From positions 35,162,663 through 35,226,662 of the forward strand of contig CM076943.1 of NCBI GenBank assembly GCA_039566865.1: a DNA stretch of 64,000 nucleotides, written 5' to 3'. The stretch's first letter is position 1. Each line of letters opens with the position of its first letter. This DNA comes from Aurelia coerulea. Lineage: Eukaryota > Cnidaria > Scyphozoa > Semaeostomeae > Ulmaridae. The notes beneath the pieces were generated by a model. The model had not been told where the DNA came from and ran no database searches. It saw only the letters and a program-made list of their open reading frames with translations. A program made the translations under genes and the position numbers. Positions 10,241 through 22,253 of this stretch are shown here, in pieces.

Positions 10241-11351
10241 GTAATAAAAACACTAACTTTCAAGTTCCTTTTTTTGGCTTGCACTCACTTGATTTTCATG
10301 ATCTTTGTTTTGTTTGACAGATTAAGCCTTGCAGAGTATGAAGTTAAAAAGGTTGATTGAAAATTTAATCTTAGGATGTGCAAATTTTGCGAATTCATAA
10401 TGGTAACCAAACGTCAAAAACACTAAAACTCATTCACGAAACGCTTCTTCAACATTAAAAATGAAAAATCTATGCTTCGGAAGTCTTGTAAAGTCTATTG
10501 CAAAATCAAGTTTAGGCTGTTGGGAACACTTTTGCAAAAGGGCTAAGTAGACTAAACTCTCAAATAATTTTGGCGATTTTTTTACGGAGGCCAGTAAGAA
10601 GAAATCTTTTTTAGCAAACCCTGTCCATATTTGCCACTGTACTATAGATTGAAATAGATGTTCAATGAAACAAATATTTCCCGCTTCTAGTCAAAAGGAG
10701 GTTAGAGATCAACTTTCTAATCATATAAGGTGTCTGATTTTGGTGTTTGTTGTGTTTTTTTGATGTTATTAGACACATTGTTCGCCTTGAGATCTAAGGA
10801 ATCGTTATAGAGTTGGTTGCAAGTTTTTAAAAAACCTTATAAATTAGTTGAATTACGAATACTTTAAACTACTAGCTCGTTAAAAAGCATGTATTTGAAA
10901 TTGTGGAGATATGATGAAATATTGCCTCTGTCAATAGTTTGTCGTCATTTAAGCAGAATAATGCCATTTGACTCTGAAAAGGTGAAAAAATGGTCTTCAT
11001 GAAAAATTCACCAAAATTAGTTGAGAGCATAGTCTACTTAGCCCTTTTGCTAAGTGTTGCCAATTAGGTTAAACTACTGTAGATTCTGCAATAGGCTATG
11101 CAAGAATATTGAAACATAATTTTTTTGTTTTTATTGTTGAAGAAGTGTTTCGTGATTCAGTTTTAGTTTTTTAATGTTTGTTAAGAATCCTTATGAATTC
11201 GTAAAATTTGCACATCCAAAAAAATAAAACTTTCAATCAACCTTTTCACAACATACTATGCAAGGTCTAATCTGTCAAACAGAACAAGATCATGAAAATT
11301 GAGTGAGTGCAAGCCAAGAAATTTGAACTTGAAAGTTTGTGTTTTTCTTAC
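10241..11351. mobile_element. Long-TIR MITE nested in the MITE arm
   Basis: The ends begin GTAATAAAAACAC (left) and, inverted, GTAAGAAAAACAC (right). Inverted arms of about 320 bp (10241-10560 and 11020-11351) include GGCTTGCACTCAC and AGGGCTAAGTAGACT in both. The loop of about 460 bp has no coding capacity that I recognise. Removing the block rejoins the arm homology of the surrounding MITE. I could not settle the target duplication. Confidence 0.75.
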
Positions 11352-11535
11352 CTCGCTTTGCTACAAAAGAAGCCTGAAGTACACTTTTTAGGCCTGACTT
11401 GAAAAAAATACTCTCAGCACTAAATTTTCCGATTTGAAAAATTTATGGGTTTTGACATACTTCAGGCTACAGCAATAGAAAAATCAGTTTTGTACATTTC
11501 GGATACTTTCATTTTTCGCATCAATTACATGCCCT

Positions 11536-13315
11536 GGATCACTGTGAGAGATGGAAATAAGTCAAGATATTTTCTTTCTCCAACAGAAGCTTACCATTTT
11601 TAGCTTGTGAACTGCATTTTAATATCTCTTTTCAGTAAAAATATAGCATTTTGAAGTGAGAGTTTTTATCAAAATCAGAAGACTCGATAACTTTAGTCAC
11701 ATTATTTCTCAAAAATTACTCATCTCCGCAAAATCAACCTTAGAAGCATAACATTTCTTAGAGAACCTTTATAACTGGTTTCTGATGGGTTCGATTGATG
11801 GATTATTAAAGATCAGCATTCAAAGGGCCTCAAAAAGAAAAATTTATGAGGAAAGAAAATGCAAATTTTAGGGTCCTCAGAGGCAAAGACCTGCAGGTTT
11901 TTCCCTGTTTTGGGTTATTTTTACCCAAATAGTTTCAGTTTGCATGTAAATTAGAGTCCAATCCCCACCCATGGGCCCCCTAAACCATATGATATTTGGA
12001 AAGCCCATTTAATGATCTTTCAAAAAATGATGTATAGCAATTATGAATTTGGATATCATTTTAGAAATGAATTACACTTTAGTAACTGGTACACCCACCC
12101 ATTCAAAACATGATGCTTTTTCTCTCTGTAGAAACCTAAGTCCACAAAATGACTCCTAAAAGGGTGGGAATAACTGATCTACGGCTACCCCTACCCACTG
12201 AATAACCTAGTGATTTTTCTCTCTATAGCTATCTAAGTTACAAAATGATTTCTATACGGGTATGCATAGCTTCCAGAACCTTTGCATACAACTTTTGATA
12301 GATTGAATGGAGGGATTATTCAAAATTAACACTCAATGGCTTCAAAAATGAAAATTCCTGAGAAAAATGCGAATCTTAGGGTCGTCGAAGGGAAAGAACC
12401 AAGTTTTGTCCCTCTTTTGGGCAATTTTTACCAAATATTTTCAATTTGCATGTAAATTAGAGTCCAATCTCCACACAACCCGCCCTATAGACCCAGTGAT
12501 ATTTGGCAAGGTGCTCTTACTGTATGTCTTATGATTGTGTAATGTTTCAATGCAATGTAATGTCCTCAAATATAATGAAATTCAAAATGAAAACAGGTCC
12601 TAAAAGTCTTCTCGCCCCCAGATATTACTGCTTTGGTTGTTTCCGTTGATTCATGTTTTTCAGTTACTGTTAATTTTAGTTTTTAGTAATAATGTTTTTC
12701 GTGTTTGCTGCCATACCTCGTATGGAGGTAATGCATTTGCATTTAATAATGTGTCTGTGGTATCCCAAAAAGAAGATGGACAAATTTTTTTCTACCTGTA
12801 AAGTTTGTACAGTATTTGTCATCAAAGCATTGTCAAAACAGGCATTGATGGAAATGTCTCAAAGAGCTGAGTTTTACGTTCCCTTGATTTGCCGACTGAG
12901 ATTTGGCCAGGAGGGGTACCCGACTCCTTGCACCCCGATGTAGTTACGGCTCTGATAGAAGTTACGTGAATGCGTTGAAAAGCTTAAATTCTTCACGCAC
13001 AATTTTCGACACAACCCCCCAATAAATCCCTTGACCCCCCTAATGAACCCCTTTGGTTAGAATATATGTATATTTGGTATTATACTATAGCCTCTACATT
13101 TAAAACGTGCAAGAGCATCAGCCTTTCCTATGCATGTATCCATTTCGTAAAAATCCCAGAATTTTTAGCCTAAACCCCCTTATATCTCGGAAAAGCCCCC
13201 CAAAACCGTCGATCAACACCCAGATTCGTAATCTACGCAAAAAAGTGATCTAAAGAAGCGTTGTCCCGTAAAATCCCCGCTCGGGTGGTAATACTCCCCC
13301 TTCACCCTCTGGACT
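11536..13315. other. Unassigned DNA with a diverged tandem duplication
   Basis: Two related segments of about 245 bp, 11760-12008 and 12278-12515, lie head to tail at a spacing of about 518 bp. Both share GCATGTAAATTAGAGTCCAA followed by a similar pyrimidine-rich stretch. Around 13150-13290 the sequence resembles 32555-32690. No gene recognised. Confidence 0.55.
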
Positions 13316-14706
13316 ATAACCAGATAAATAAATTTCTTTGCCAAGCTTCCATTACACGCTATCGCGAGTGATTCTGAATGAAAACTTTTCACATTGTTCT
13401 CTCATCAACAATTGATTGTTCTGTGGCGGATGTGGTTTCGTTTCAATGTCTGACTTCTGGTTGCCTGTAAAGTTCGTGATGAAAATAGTGGCATTACGTA
13501 ATCGAATCAGCAAAAATTTACACACTACGCATGCGTTCCTAGTCCCCGAGGAGATATCCACGTCCTCGTCAACTTGAGCTTGCACGTATCCCCAACAATT
13601 CCACTCGCTGTGCTGGCCTTTATTTTGAATATGCTCAATGACTAGAAATCTTGCTCGTCGTCAAGGTAATGAACGAATTATCAATGAATTTTTGTGTTGC
13701 TCACCCAGGGAGTCCCCTTTCACCATCACGAAGCAGGTAGGCGCACAAACCTCTCTTTTTTGGCCTTAAACATGAAAATGAAATGTTAGAGCTCATAGCT
13801 CCACTTTGAGATTAATAATTTCTTCGCACGATATGCAAAACTGTAAGTTGAAATGTCTAGCATGTAACTCGAATAAATAGAAATTGCCACATTAAAGCTT
13901 TTCTCTCTGTGTTCAATCAAACGTTAAGGTCATGTCGTAAGTCATGTTTTAACAGACAGATAACAGATAGATCTGCTATGGGCAGTAACCTACACTAGTA
14001 TTCAATCTTTGGTAAATATTTTCAAAATGCTGCAATTTATGAGAAAATGAATTACATATTTGCATGATATTTGAAATGAGGAGCAAATGGGCTCTCAGAC
14101 GATGTAAAAATCGGTGTTGGTAAGATAGGCACTAAATCCTTACTGGCTAACAAAATTGACACGTGACACGCTCTTAACCAATCAAATGGAGCCAGAACCC
14201 AACCGGGAAATTTGAAATCTCAGATTTAGGCCCGTTTTGGACGATATACCACCCTTCGGCAAAATATCATAGGATAGAAGGGAAATGAATATTTTCAAAA
14301 AAAATTTCACAGACCGATTCCCAATGCCCTAATGCATGGTCAATCAAGGGCGCTACGAATTATTTCAAAATTTGAAGAAATGCCAAAAACTTTGAATTCG
14401 ACCTCATTGTCACTGTAGTTTGTCATAGTAAACAGCTAATTGATGACTGAAACGCATACTCATGGAGACTAAATATTTTGATTCGAAGGTCTCCTTCTGT
14501 GTGTTGAAGTATTTTCAAAACTTCATCAAAAGATGCCAAAATTAGAGCACTATCTGGATCTTTTTTCAGTTTGAAACTGACATAAATACCTCCGGAGATA
14601 TTCAAGATTCAATGCTGAGGGTAGAGGGTAAAACGGGAAAAGTTGTACTGTATGGGCCTAAAAAACCAAACCGTCGTTATAAATAAGAGGCGAATTAAAA
14701 GGTACT
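13316..14706 (+). repeat. Left arm of the foldback structure
   Basis: Reverse complement of 22254-23672, from ATAACCAGATAAATAAATTT at the outer edge to AATTCGCCTCT... at the inner edge. A more diverged relative lies in the same orientation at about 24705-25015. Confidence 0.85.
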
Positions 14707-14710
14707 TACA

Positions 14711-17538
14711 TTTGTATCTTACAAAAAAGGACAACTAATCAAAATCGTGAAGCAGCACAAATGATAAACGCACTTTAACTGGTTTTGATAGCAAAATTCC
14801 ACTTTTTGAACCGCATTCTACTGCCAGTTTCTCCAACAAATCGTTCATATTTCTTCTTCCAACAACATTGTCAAAAAGGCCCCCCACCAAAAGGAGCGCG
14901 AAAACGTCAATGTTCAGCCACATATATGCCAGCCATCGACAACTAACATACGATTCCAATGAACTTTGAATAAGTAACAAATATATTTACTCTCCACTTT
15001 CCATTATGGCAAGAACTGCAACATCGAATGTGCAGAACGAACGATTTGATGATGTCCTCGTCGATAACACTTGTCCTCATGCCTTTATCCTATTCTGCTG
15101 TCATCTCATTTTTGCGAGATTATGAGTGGTAATCATCAATTACATCAGCCAAAAACCTCGTATAAATTTATGAATGACGGTCCTTGCTTTCAGCAGTGCA
15201 AAAGAAATGGCTGTCGTTTCTCCTCTTACCGTACAGTACAGTGTAGCAGGTACATGAAACAAGTATGAAATGCTGATGTACGTAAGAAAGAATATAACAG
15301 CAACAAACGGAAGAAACGTACATTTTGTTTTTAATGTGAAATAATAGATTGACCATTTCGACAAAATAACATTTGAAATACTATTTTTAAAGCTCTTTCA
15401 TATCAATTTCACATTCTGTGGGGATGTTGTAGAAAAATATCTATCTTTGGGCTACTTGCATCAGAGCAAAGGTCATCCATTAGAAAATCACCCTTTTATG
15501 GTCAAGCAACACAGCAGCAGCGACCAAAGCTGGACATTTATATCGCACTTGTAGACTCATGGAAACATGCAAGTATTTTTCGTAAGATGGCAAAACTTTA
15601 AGTCAATGCATGTTTTTCGAAAGTTAAGAATCAACCCTACCTGAATTTAACATGAGGAACCTTTGTAATTTGCAGTTTTAATTATCCCAGCGCATTAAGA
15701 AATGTTTTTGCAATATACAGTTATAAGGTTATAACAGCTATTTGGACATTATTATGAGTGTGAATTTGGGAGCCCTCTTGACAAGGCTAAATTAACTCTA
15801 CACTTCTGGCATTAAAAATATAAGAAACACGCAAAACACTGTTTTTGCTGTCAAACAGAAAATACATGAATGCTTCCATGTGTCTGCAAAGTACTATACA
15901 AATGTCAAGATTTCTGTTTGACAGCAAAACTTTAAGTCAGTATTGAAAGTTCCTCAAAATTCTCACTATCTGAGTACTCACCGAGTACAAAAACTTCCGT
16001 AGGGGTTTGGGAGGTCTCTGTGATCTCCTGTGTCATTGTAAGAATCTAAGCAAATCTTATGCATTCATGCCATGATCTATATCAGGCAAGGAATATCATT
16101 TTAATTTTTGATGATCTCAGAGTTCAATTTCTTGAAATGAGCTTCATGCCACTCAAGTGGCCCAGAATAATTAAATCTTTAATACTCGAGAATGTTTTCA
16201 TTTTTCATTTGGTTCTTTTTGGTCAGGATTACTTGTATGATCTAGATGGTGGCATGAATGCATAAACATAGCTTTAAAATTGTTATGAAGTGTTACAAAG
16301 ACACAGGGGATCCCAGAGTGGCAGGCAATTTCTTAAACATTTGGGTAATTTTTCTACCAAAAGTTTTAAAGTATTAACCAAAAGATGTCTAGTACCAGAA
16401 GTGTAGAGTTAATTTAGCCTTGTCAAGAGGGCTTCCAAATTACTTACTAAGATCTCAAAACAAGTAGTGTCCAAATAGTTGCTATAACCTTATAACTGTA
16501 TAGTGCCAAAACATTTTTTGATGCGCTAGGAAAATTATAACTGCAAATTATAAAAGTTCCTTAGCTTTTTGAATTCAGGTAGGGTTGCTTCTTAACTTTC
16601 GAAAAATTGAACCTACTGCTTCTTGTGAGCTGTTTCTTATAAAAAGATACATACACTGACTTAAAGCTTTGCTATCTTACGAAAAATACGTGCATGCTTC
16701 CATGAGTCTACAATTGCGATACAAATGTCCAGCTTTGGTCGCTGCTGCTGTGTTGCTTGACCATAAAAGGGTGATTTTCTAATGGATGACCTCTGCTCTG
16801 ATGCAAGTAGCCCAAAGATAAATATTTTTCTACAACATCCCCACAGAATGTGAAATTGATATGAAAGAGCTTTAAAAATAGTATTTCAAATGTTATTTTG
16901 TCGAAATGGGCAATCTATTTTTGCACATTAAAAACAAAATGTACATTTCTTCCGTTTGTTGCTATTATATTCGTTCTTACGTACATCAGCATTTCAAACT
17001 TACTTCATGTACCTGCTACACTGTACTGTACGGTAAGAGGAGAAACGACAGCCATTTCTTTTGCGATGCTGAAAGCAAGGACCACCATTCATAAATTTAT
17101 ACGAGGTTTTTGGCTGATTACCACTCATAATCTCGCAAAAATGAGATGACAGCAGAATAGGATAAAGGCATGAGGACAAGTGTTATCGACGAGGACATCA
17201 CCAAATCGTTCGTTCTGCACGTTCGATGTTGCAGTTCTTGCCATTCTGGAAAGTGGAGAGTAAATATATTTGTTACTTATTCAAAGTTCATTGGAATCGT
17301 ATGTTAGTTGTCGATGGCTGGCATATATGTGGCTGAACATTGACGTTTTCGCGCTCCTTTTGGTGGGGGCCTTTTTGACAATGTTGTTGGAAGAAGAAAT
17401 ACGGATGATTTGTTGGAGAAACTGGCAGTAGAATGCGGTTCAAAAAGTGGAATTTTGATATCAAAACCAGTTAAAGTACGTTTATCATTTGTGCTGCTTC
17501 ACGATTTTGATTAGTTGTCCTTTTTTGTAGGATACAAA
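14711..17538. repeat. 2.8-kb nested palindrome
   Basis: The termini are TTTGTATCTTACAAAAAAGG and its near-perfect complement at 17517-17538. The arms match over roughly 1.1 kb each (14711-15830 and 16390-17538); for instance, GAGCCCTCTTGACAAGG at 15769 is mirrored at about 16430. It sits at the inner edge of the left foldback arm. No ORF is conserved between the arms beyond symmetric shadows. Confidence 0.8.
16057..16265. mobile_element. Small MITE at the palindrome centre
   Basis: A 209-bp block with perfect 16-bp inverted ends TTATGCATTCATGCCA and TGGCATGAATGCATAA. The flanking bases (TCTCCTGTGTC on the left, GACACAGGGGATC on the right) are also complementary. The symmetry therefore continues through several scales. 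Confidence 0.6.
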
Positions 17539-17806
17539 TTTAATACACCCCTTTACGTTAGTAAAGGGATGTTAACGCCAAGGCGGACATTATGATTTTC
17601 AAACCCCCCCCTCGTGCCCATGCCTCCATCCTGTCACAAAGCGTGCTTTCCCTCTCAAGAAGTCTTCCGTCCAGAAGCTAAATTTCAAGTTACAAGGTTT
17701 CTTTCAAGTTGAGCAATTCTCCCCTCTCCCTCCCACCCAGCGGTTTTTGGTTTTTGCCCAAAAGTCACCCAGGGTCGTATCTAAGTGTTCTAGGTTGTGC
17801 CTGGTT

Positions 17807-18195
17807 GCAGTTAGGCCGCTCTATGTAGCGCGGCGGTTCTGTTTATTGTTGTTCCTTATATATTTATATATTATATGTTTACAGAATGCAAGAATGTGTC
17901 AGAAGTTGAAAGAGTTAAAGGAAATGAATGTGTGAGAAGTGATATTTCTTACAGTATTTTACATTTGGCAAACTGTTGTTTCGTTCATGTTTCAGAAAGT
18001 TGAAAGAGTTAATGGAAATGAATGTGTGAGAAATGATATTTCCTACAGTATTTCACATTTTGGCAAACTGTTGTTTCGTTCATGTTTCAGAAAGTTGAAA
18101 GAGTTAATGGAAATGTATGTGTGAGAAGTAATATTGATTGTAGTATTTTACATTTGGAAATCTGTTGTTCTCCAAAGATACGACCCCAATAAGCT
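17807..18195 (+). repeat. 389-bp direct duplication, copy 1, with three 95-bp subunits
   Basis: Appears identical to 21749-22137. It starts GCAGTTAGGCCGCTC and contains three tandem units of about 95 bp, each with GTTGAAAGAGTTAA and TTTACATTTGG-like phrases. A separate 47-bp direct repeat (17677-17724 and 18191-18238) brackets this copy. Confidence 0.8.
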
Positions 18196-18238
18196 AAATT
18201 TCAAGTTACAAGGTTTCTTTCAAGTTGAGCAATTCTCT

Positions 18239-18990
18239 AGCCGTGTCATCTTATTTCCACTTGATAAGATTGTTAACCAGAACAAAGTCCATGGCAAGAA
18301 CTGTGAACTTGAAGAGAGGATTTACTGGCATGTGATAAACTAATGGCAACAATAATGGAACAATACGAATATTCAAATCAAAGGGGAAGCGATATGGCCT
18401 AAGAACGGAGAAGGAAAGTAATCGTGTCTTCATAATTGCGTCGTAGCAGACTATTTAGTGAGTGTATCTACAAGGTACAAGAAGGAAATGAGACTGAATC
18501 AAATCTAAAGTTTGCTTGGAGTATTCTGCTAGCATGTATTTGTGGCAGAAAAGGTCAGTTGCACGAGAAAAGTTTCACCACCAAGTTGTAGCTCACAATT
18601 TGAACTCAATCACAAGCCAACAGGTCCTCTAGCTTCACTCCAGGCAACAAGAAGTGGTATTCCAGACCACAGATACTTTCAACTGAAGCTGCAATCTTAT
18701 ACACAGGGGAATTGGATGGCATTGCAGTTTATCGTCTTATTGTGCTGGTAGTCTGCATTTCATTATCGAATTGGGGAAAACAAGACAAGATACAAAATGT
18801 TGCGAATCACTAACATTCAATGGAGCTGAAAGCAAGTTAGAACATCCAAACATGAGATCCATTTATCAAGCAGAAAGAAGGAAATACAGACAGCAGCTGA
18901 TCAGGTGCTAATTACTGGTAGTTTGGATCATTGTCAGTACAGCATGCCAATGGTAAAGAACATATGGAGCTTCTTATGAGCGGGGCAGTT
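18239..18990. other. Unassigned interior of the foldback structure
   Basis: No gene recognised. Short frames only. The sequence is not visibly repeated elsewhere in the window. Confidence 0.5.
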
Positions 18991-18999
18991 CTCACTGTT

Positions 19000-21300
19000 G
19001 GTTTTATTTATCCAAGGGCAACCCCCCATGGTCCATGGTTTCGAACTGTTTCATTGAAAAGAGTTGTTTTGTAATATCCAAGGGAAAACCTATCCTTGGA
19101 TCATGGTTGAGATGAGAATGGTCATGAAAATATATGTGAAATAACCGAAAAATGAAATTGAAATGAGTTGTATTGTGATATCTAAGGGTTCACCACGGTT
19201 GAGATGAAAATGGCCATGAAATTATATGCGAAATAACCGAAAAATGAAATTGAAAAGAGTTGTGTTGTGATATGAAAATATATGCGAAATAACCGAAAAA
19301 TGAAATTGAAATGAATTGTGTTGTTAGATCCAAGGGGAAACCTATCCTTGGACCACGGTTGAGATGAAAATGGTCATGAAAATATATGCGATACAACCGA
19401 AAAATGAAATTGAAAAGAGTTGTGTTGTGATATGAAAATATATGCAAAATAACCAAAAAATGAAATTGAAATGAGTTGTGTTGTTAGATATCCAAGGGGA
19501 AACCTATCCTTGGACATCGGTTGAGATGAAAATGGTCATGAAAATATATGCGATATAACCGAAAAATGAAATTGAAAAGAGTCGTGTTGTGATATGAAAA
19601 CATATGCGAAATAACCGAAAAATGAAATTGAAATGAGTTGTGTTGTTAGATATCCAAGGGAAACCTATCCTTGGACCACGGTTGAGATGAAAATGGTCAT
19701 GAAAGTATATGCGATATAACCGAAAAATGAAATTGAAAAGAGTTGTGTTGTGATATGAAAATATATGCAAAATAACCGAAAAATGAAATTGAAATGAGTT
19801 GTGTTGTTAGATATCCAAGGGGAAACCTATCCTTGGACTCGGTTGAGATGAAAATGGTCAGGAAAATATATGCGATATAACCGAAAAATGAAATTGAAAA
19901 GAGTTGTGTTGTGATATGAAAAGATATGTGAGATAACCGAAAAATGAAATTGAAATGAGTTGTGTTGTTAGATATCCAAGGGGAAACCTACCCTTGGACC
20001 ACGGTTGAGATGAAAATGGTCATGAAAATATATGCGATATAACCGAAAAATGAAACTGAAAAGAGTTGTGTTGTGATATGAAAAGATATGCGAAATAACC
20101 GAAAAATGAAATTGAAATGAGTTGTGTTGTTAGATATCCAAGGGGAAACCTATCCTTGGACCACGGTTGAGATGAAAATGGTCATGAAAATATATGCGAA
20201 ATAACCGAAAAAGGAAATTGAAATGAGTTGTGTTGTTAGATATCCAAGGGGAAACCTATCCTTGGACCATGGTTGAGATGAAAATGGTCAGGAAAATATA
20301 TGCGATATAACCGAAAAATGAAATTGAAAAGAGTTGTGTTGTGATGTGAAAATATATGCGGTATAACCGAAAAATGAAATCGAAAAGAGTTGTGTTGTGA
20401 TATGAAAAGATATGCGAAATAACCGAAAAATGAAAGTGAAAAGAGTTGTGTTGTGATATGAAAATATATGCGAAATAACCGAAAAATGAAATTGAAATGA
20501 GTTGTGTAGTTAGATATCCAAGGGGAAACCTATCCTTGGACCACGGTTGAGATGAAAATGGTCATGAAAATATGTGCGATATAACCGAAAAATGATATTG
20601 AAAAGAGTTGTGTTGTGATATGAAAATATATGCAAAATAACCGAAAAATGAAATTAAAAAGAGTTGTGTTGTGATATGAAAATATATGCGAAATAACCAA
20701 AAAATGAAATTGAGAAGATTTGCATTGTTAGATATCCAAGGGGAAACCTATCCTTGGACCACAGTTGAGATGAAGTGGTCATGAAAATATATGCGTAATA
20801 ACCGAGAAATGAAATTGAGAAGAGTTGCATTGTTAGATATCCAAGGGGAAACCTATCCTTGGATCACAGTTAAGATGGAAATGAACTTAAAAATAGACGT
20901 GAAATAAATGAAATGTAAAGAGGTCATTTTAGATATCCAAGGGGAAATATATCCTTGGATTACGGTGTAAAGTTGTGTTCTTAGGTATCCATAAGGAAAC
21001 CCATCTTTGGTTCACGGTTTCCTGGGGTAGGCCCATCCTCAGTTCACAGTTTAGAATTGGTTTGTTAGATGAAACCTAATAATTCCCTTGGATCATGGTA
21101 TGGGTATTGAGTGGTGTTCCTAGGTATCCAAGGGGAAACCCATCTTTGGTTCACAGTTTCCTAGGGTAAGCCCATCTTCAGTTCACAGTTTAGAGTTGGT
21201 TTGTTAAATATCCAAGGGCAAACCTAAGCATTGTGTTGTATAATATCCAAGTGGAAACCCATCTTTGGTTCACGGTTTCCAGCTTGGATTATGGTTGGGG
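19000..21300. repeat. Complex satellite with hairpin units
   Basis: A higher-order array. A unit of about 165 bp joins a hairpin block (ATCCAAGGGGAAACC then TATCCTTGGA) to one or two copies of a 56-57-bp block containing ATAACCGAAAAATGAAATTG. I count about twelve hairpin blocks between 19077 and 20935. The stem TCCAAGG/CCTTGGA is preserved while the flanks drift. From about 20960 to 21300 the array degenerates into related units (AAACCCATCTTTGGTTCACG). Reading frames across it are by-products of the periodicity. Confidence 0.9.
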
Positions 21301-21748
21301 TTGTTTTTTCATGCAAACCGTTTCTGAATTAGCCAAATTACTTTCCTCTAAAGTACCGGTATTCACGGAACCGCCAATGCTCTAACCTTGCTGCTTGTGT
21401 CAGGTATCCAGGTCCCATGAACAACTTTCTCCTCTCTGCTAACATGAGGACGGCAACAGTAAGACAAAGACCACCATAGCGGCACCCTGAACAGAAACTG
21501 TAGTGTCACAAGAGTCTACAACCTATAATAGAGCCAACAAACAACCTTACAAGTAGACATTCTGATGCGACAAATCATTCCTCGTAATGCCTTGTATCAT
21601 TGGTCAAATTACACTTGTCACCAATACTTAGAATTCCCTTATCAGCACAGCAGTGTTTAGGGACCCCAACCAGTGGGCCAGTTCCTTGCGGAAATGGTGG
21701 GGTGTTGGTCCATTCAAGGGCTCAGTGTGGTAGCTTGGGCGTACTTTG

Positions 21749-22137
21749 GCAGTTAGGCCGCTCTATGTAGCGCGGCGGTTCTGTTTATTGTTGTTCCTTA
21801 TATATTTATATATTATATGTTTACAGAATGCAAGAATGTGTCAGAAGTTGAAAGAGTTAAAGGAAATGAATGTGTGAGAAGTGATATTTCTTACAGTATT
21901 TTACATTTGGCAAACTGTTGTTTCGTTCATGTTTCAGAAAGTTGAAAGAGTTAATGGAAATGAATGTGTGAGAAATGATATTTCCTACAGTATTTCACAT
22001 TTTGGCAAACTGTTGTTTCGTTCATGTTTCAGAAAGTTGAAAGAGTTAATGGAAATGTATGTGTGAGAAGTAATATTGATTGTAGTATTTTACATTTGGA
22101 AATCTGTTGTTCTCCAAAGATACGACCCCAATAAGCT
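21749..22137 (+). repeat. 389-bp direct duplication, copy 2
   Basis: Partner of 17807-18195, with the same three-unit substructure. It lies just inside the right foldback arm. Confidence 0.8.
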
Positions 22138-22253
22138 GCCACACTTTCCGTTGTGTTTTCTTCAATGTTCTTCTGCCGGGGCGAGTTGCTTTGTTTGGAA
22201 AGATCCGATATGGCCGTCTCTGTTCCAGTGATTCCCGCCGCGGGGCGTTAAGT

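Larger units (their letters stand above)
4392..11535. mobile_element. Long-TIR palindromic MITE carrying nested LINE, Penelope and MITE insertions
   Basis: The left arm (about 4392-4757) is matched in reverse complement by a broken right arm at 4938-4970, 10085-10240 and 11352-11535. For example, the phrase around 4625-4690 (AAGCTTGTTCAAGCCTCG) reappears inverted at about 10133-10182. The right arm is interrupted first by a LINE at 4971 whose tail received the Penelope element, and again at 10241 by a second MITE. No transposase is present. The outer limits are approximate because homology fades. Confidence 0.65.

Noticed and set aside
13352..13585. Frame conserved in the inverted copy at 23373-23582
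   Set aside because: The two copies lie in duplicated foldback arms and diverge in frame at an insertion. No start context, splice sites or motif supports a gene.
14735..14980. 81-codon frame starting MLLIQSSLESYVS
   Set aside because: The mirror copy at 17260-17515 is frame-broken, and the sequence shows no known domain. Treated as a chance frame in a palindrome arm.
19190..19770. 88-codon minus-strand frames that resemble each other
   Set aside because: The similarity comes from the satellite period. The frames drift with unit length and contain no family motif.
19000..21300. CRISPR-like regular array
   Set aside because: Units are tandem without unique spacers, the period is irregular and the genome is eukaryotic.
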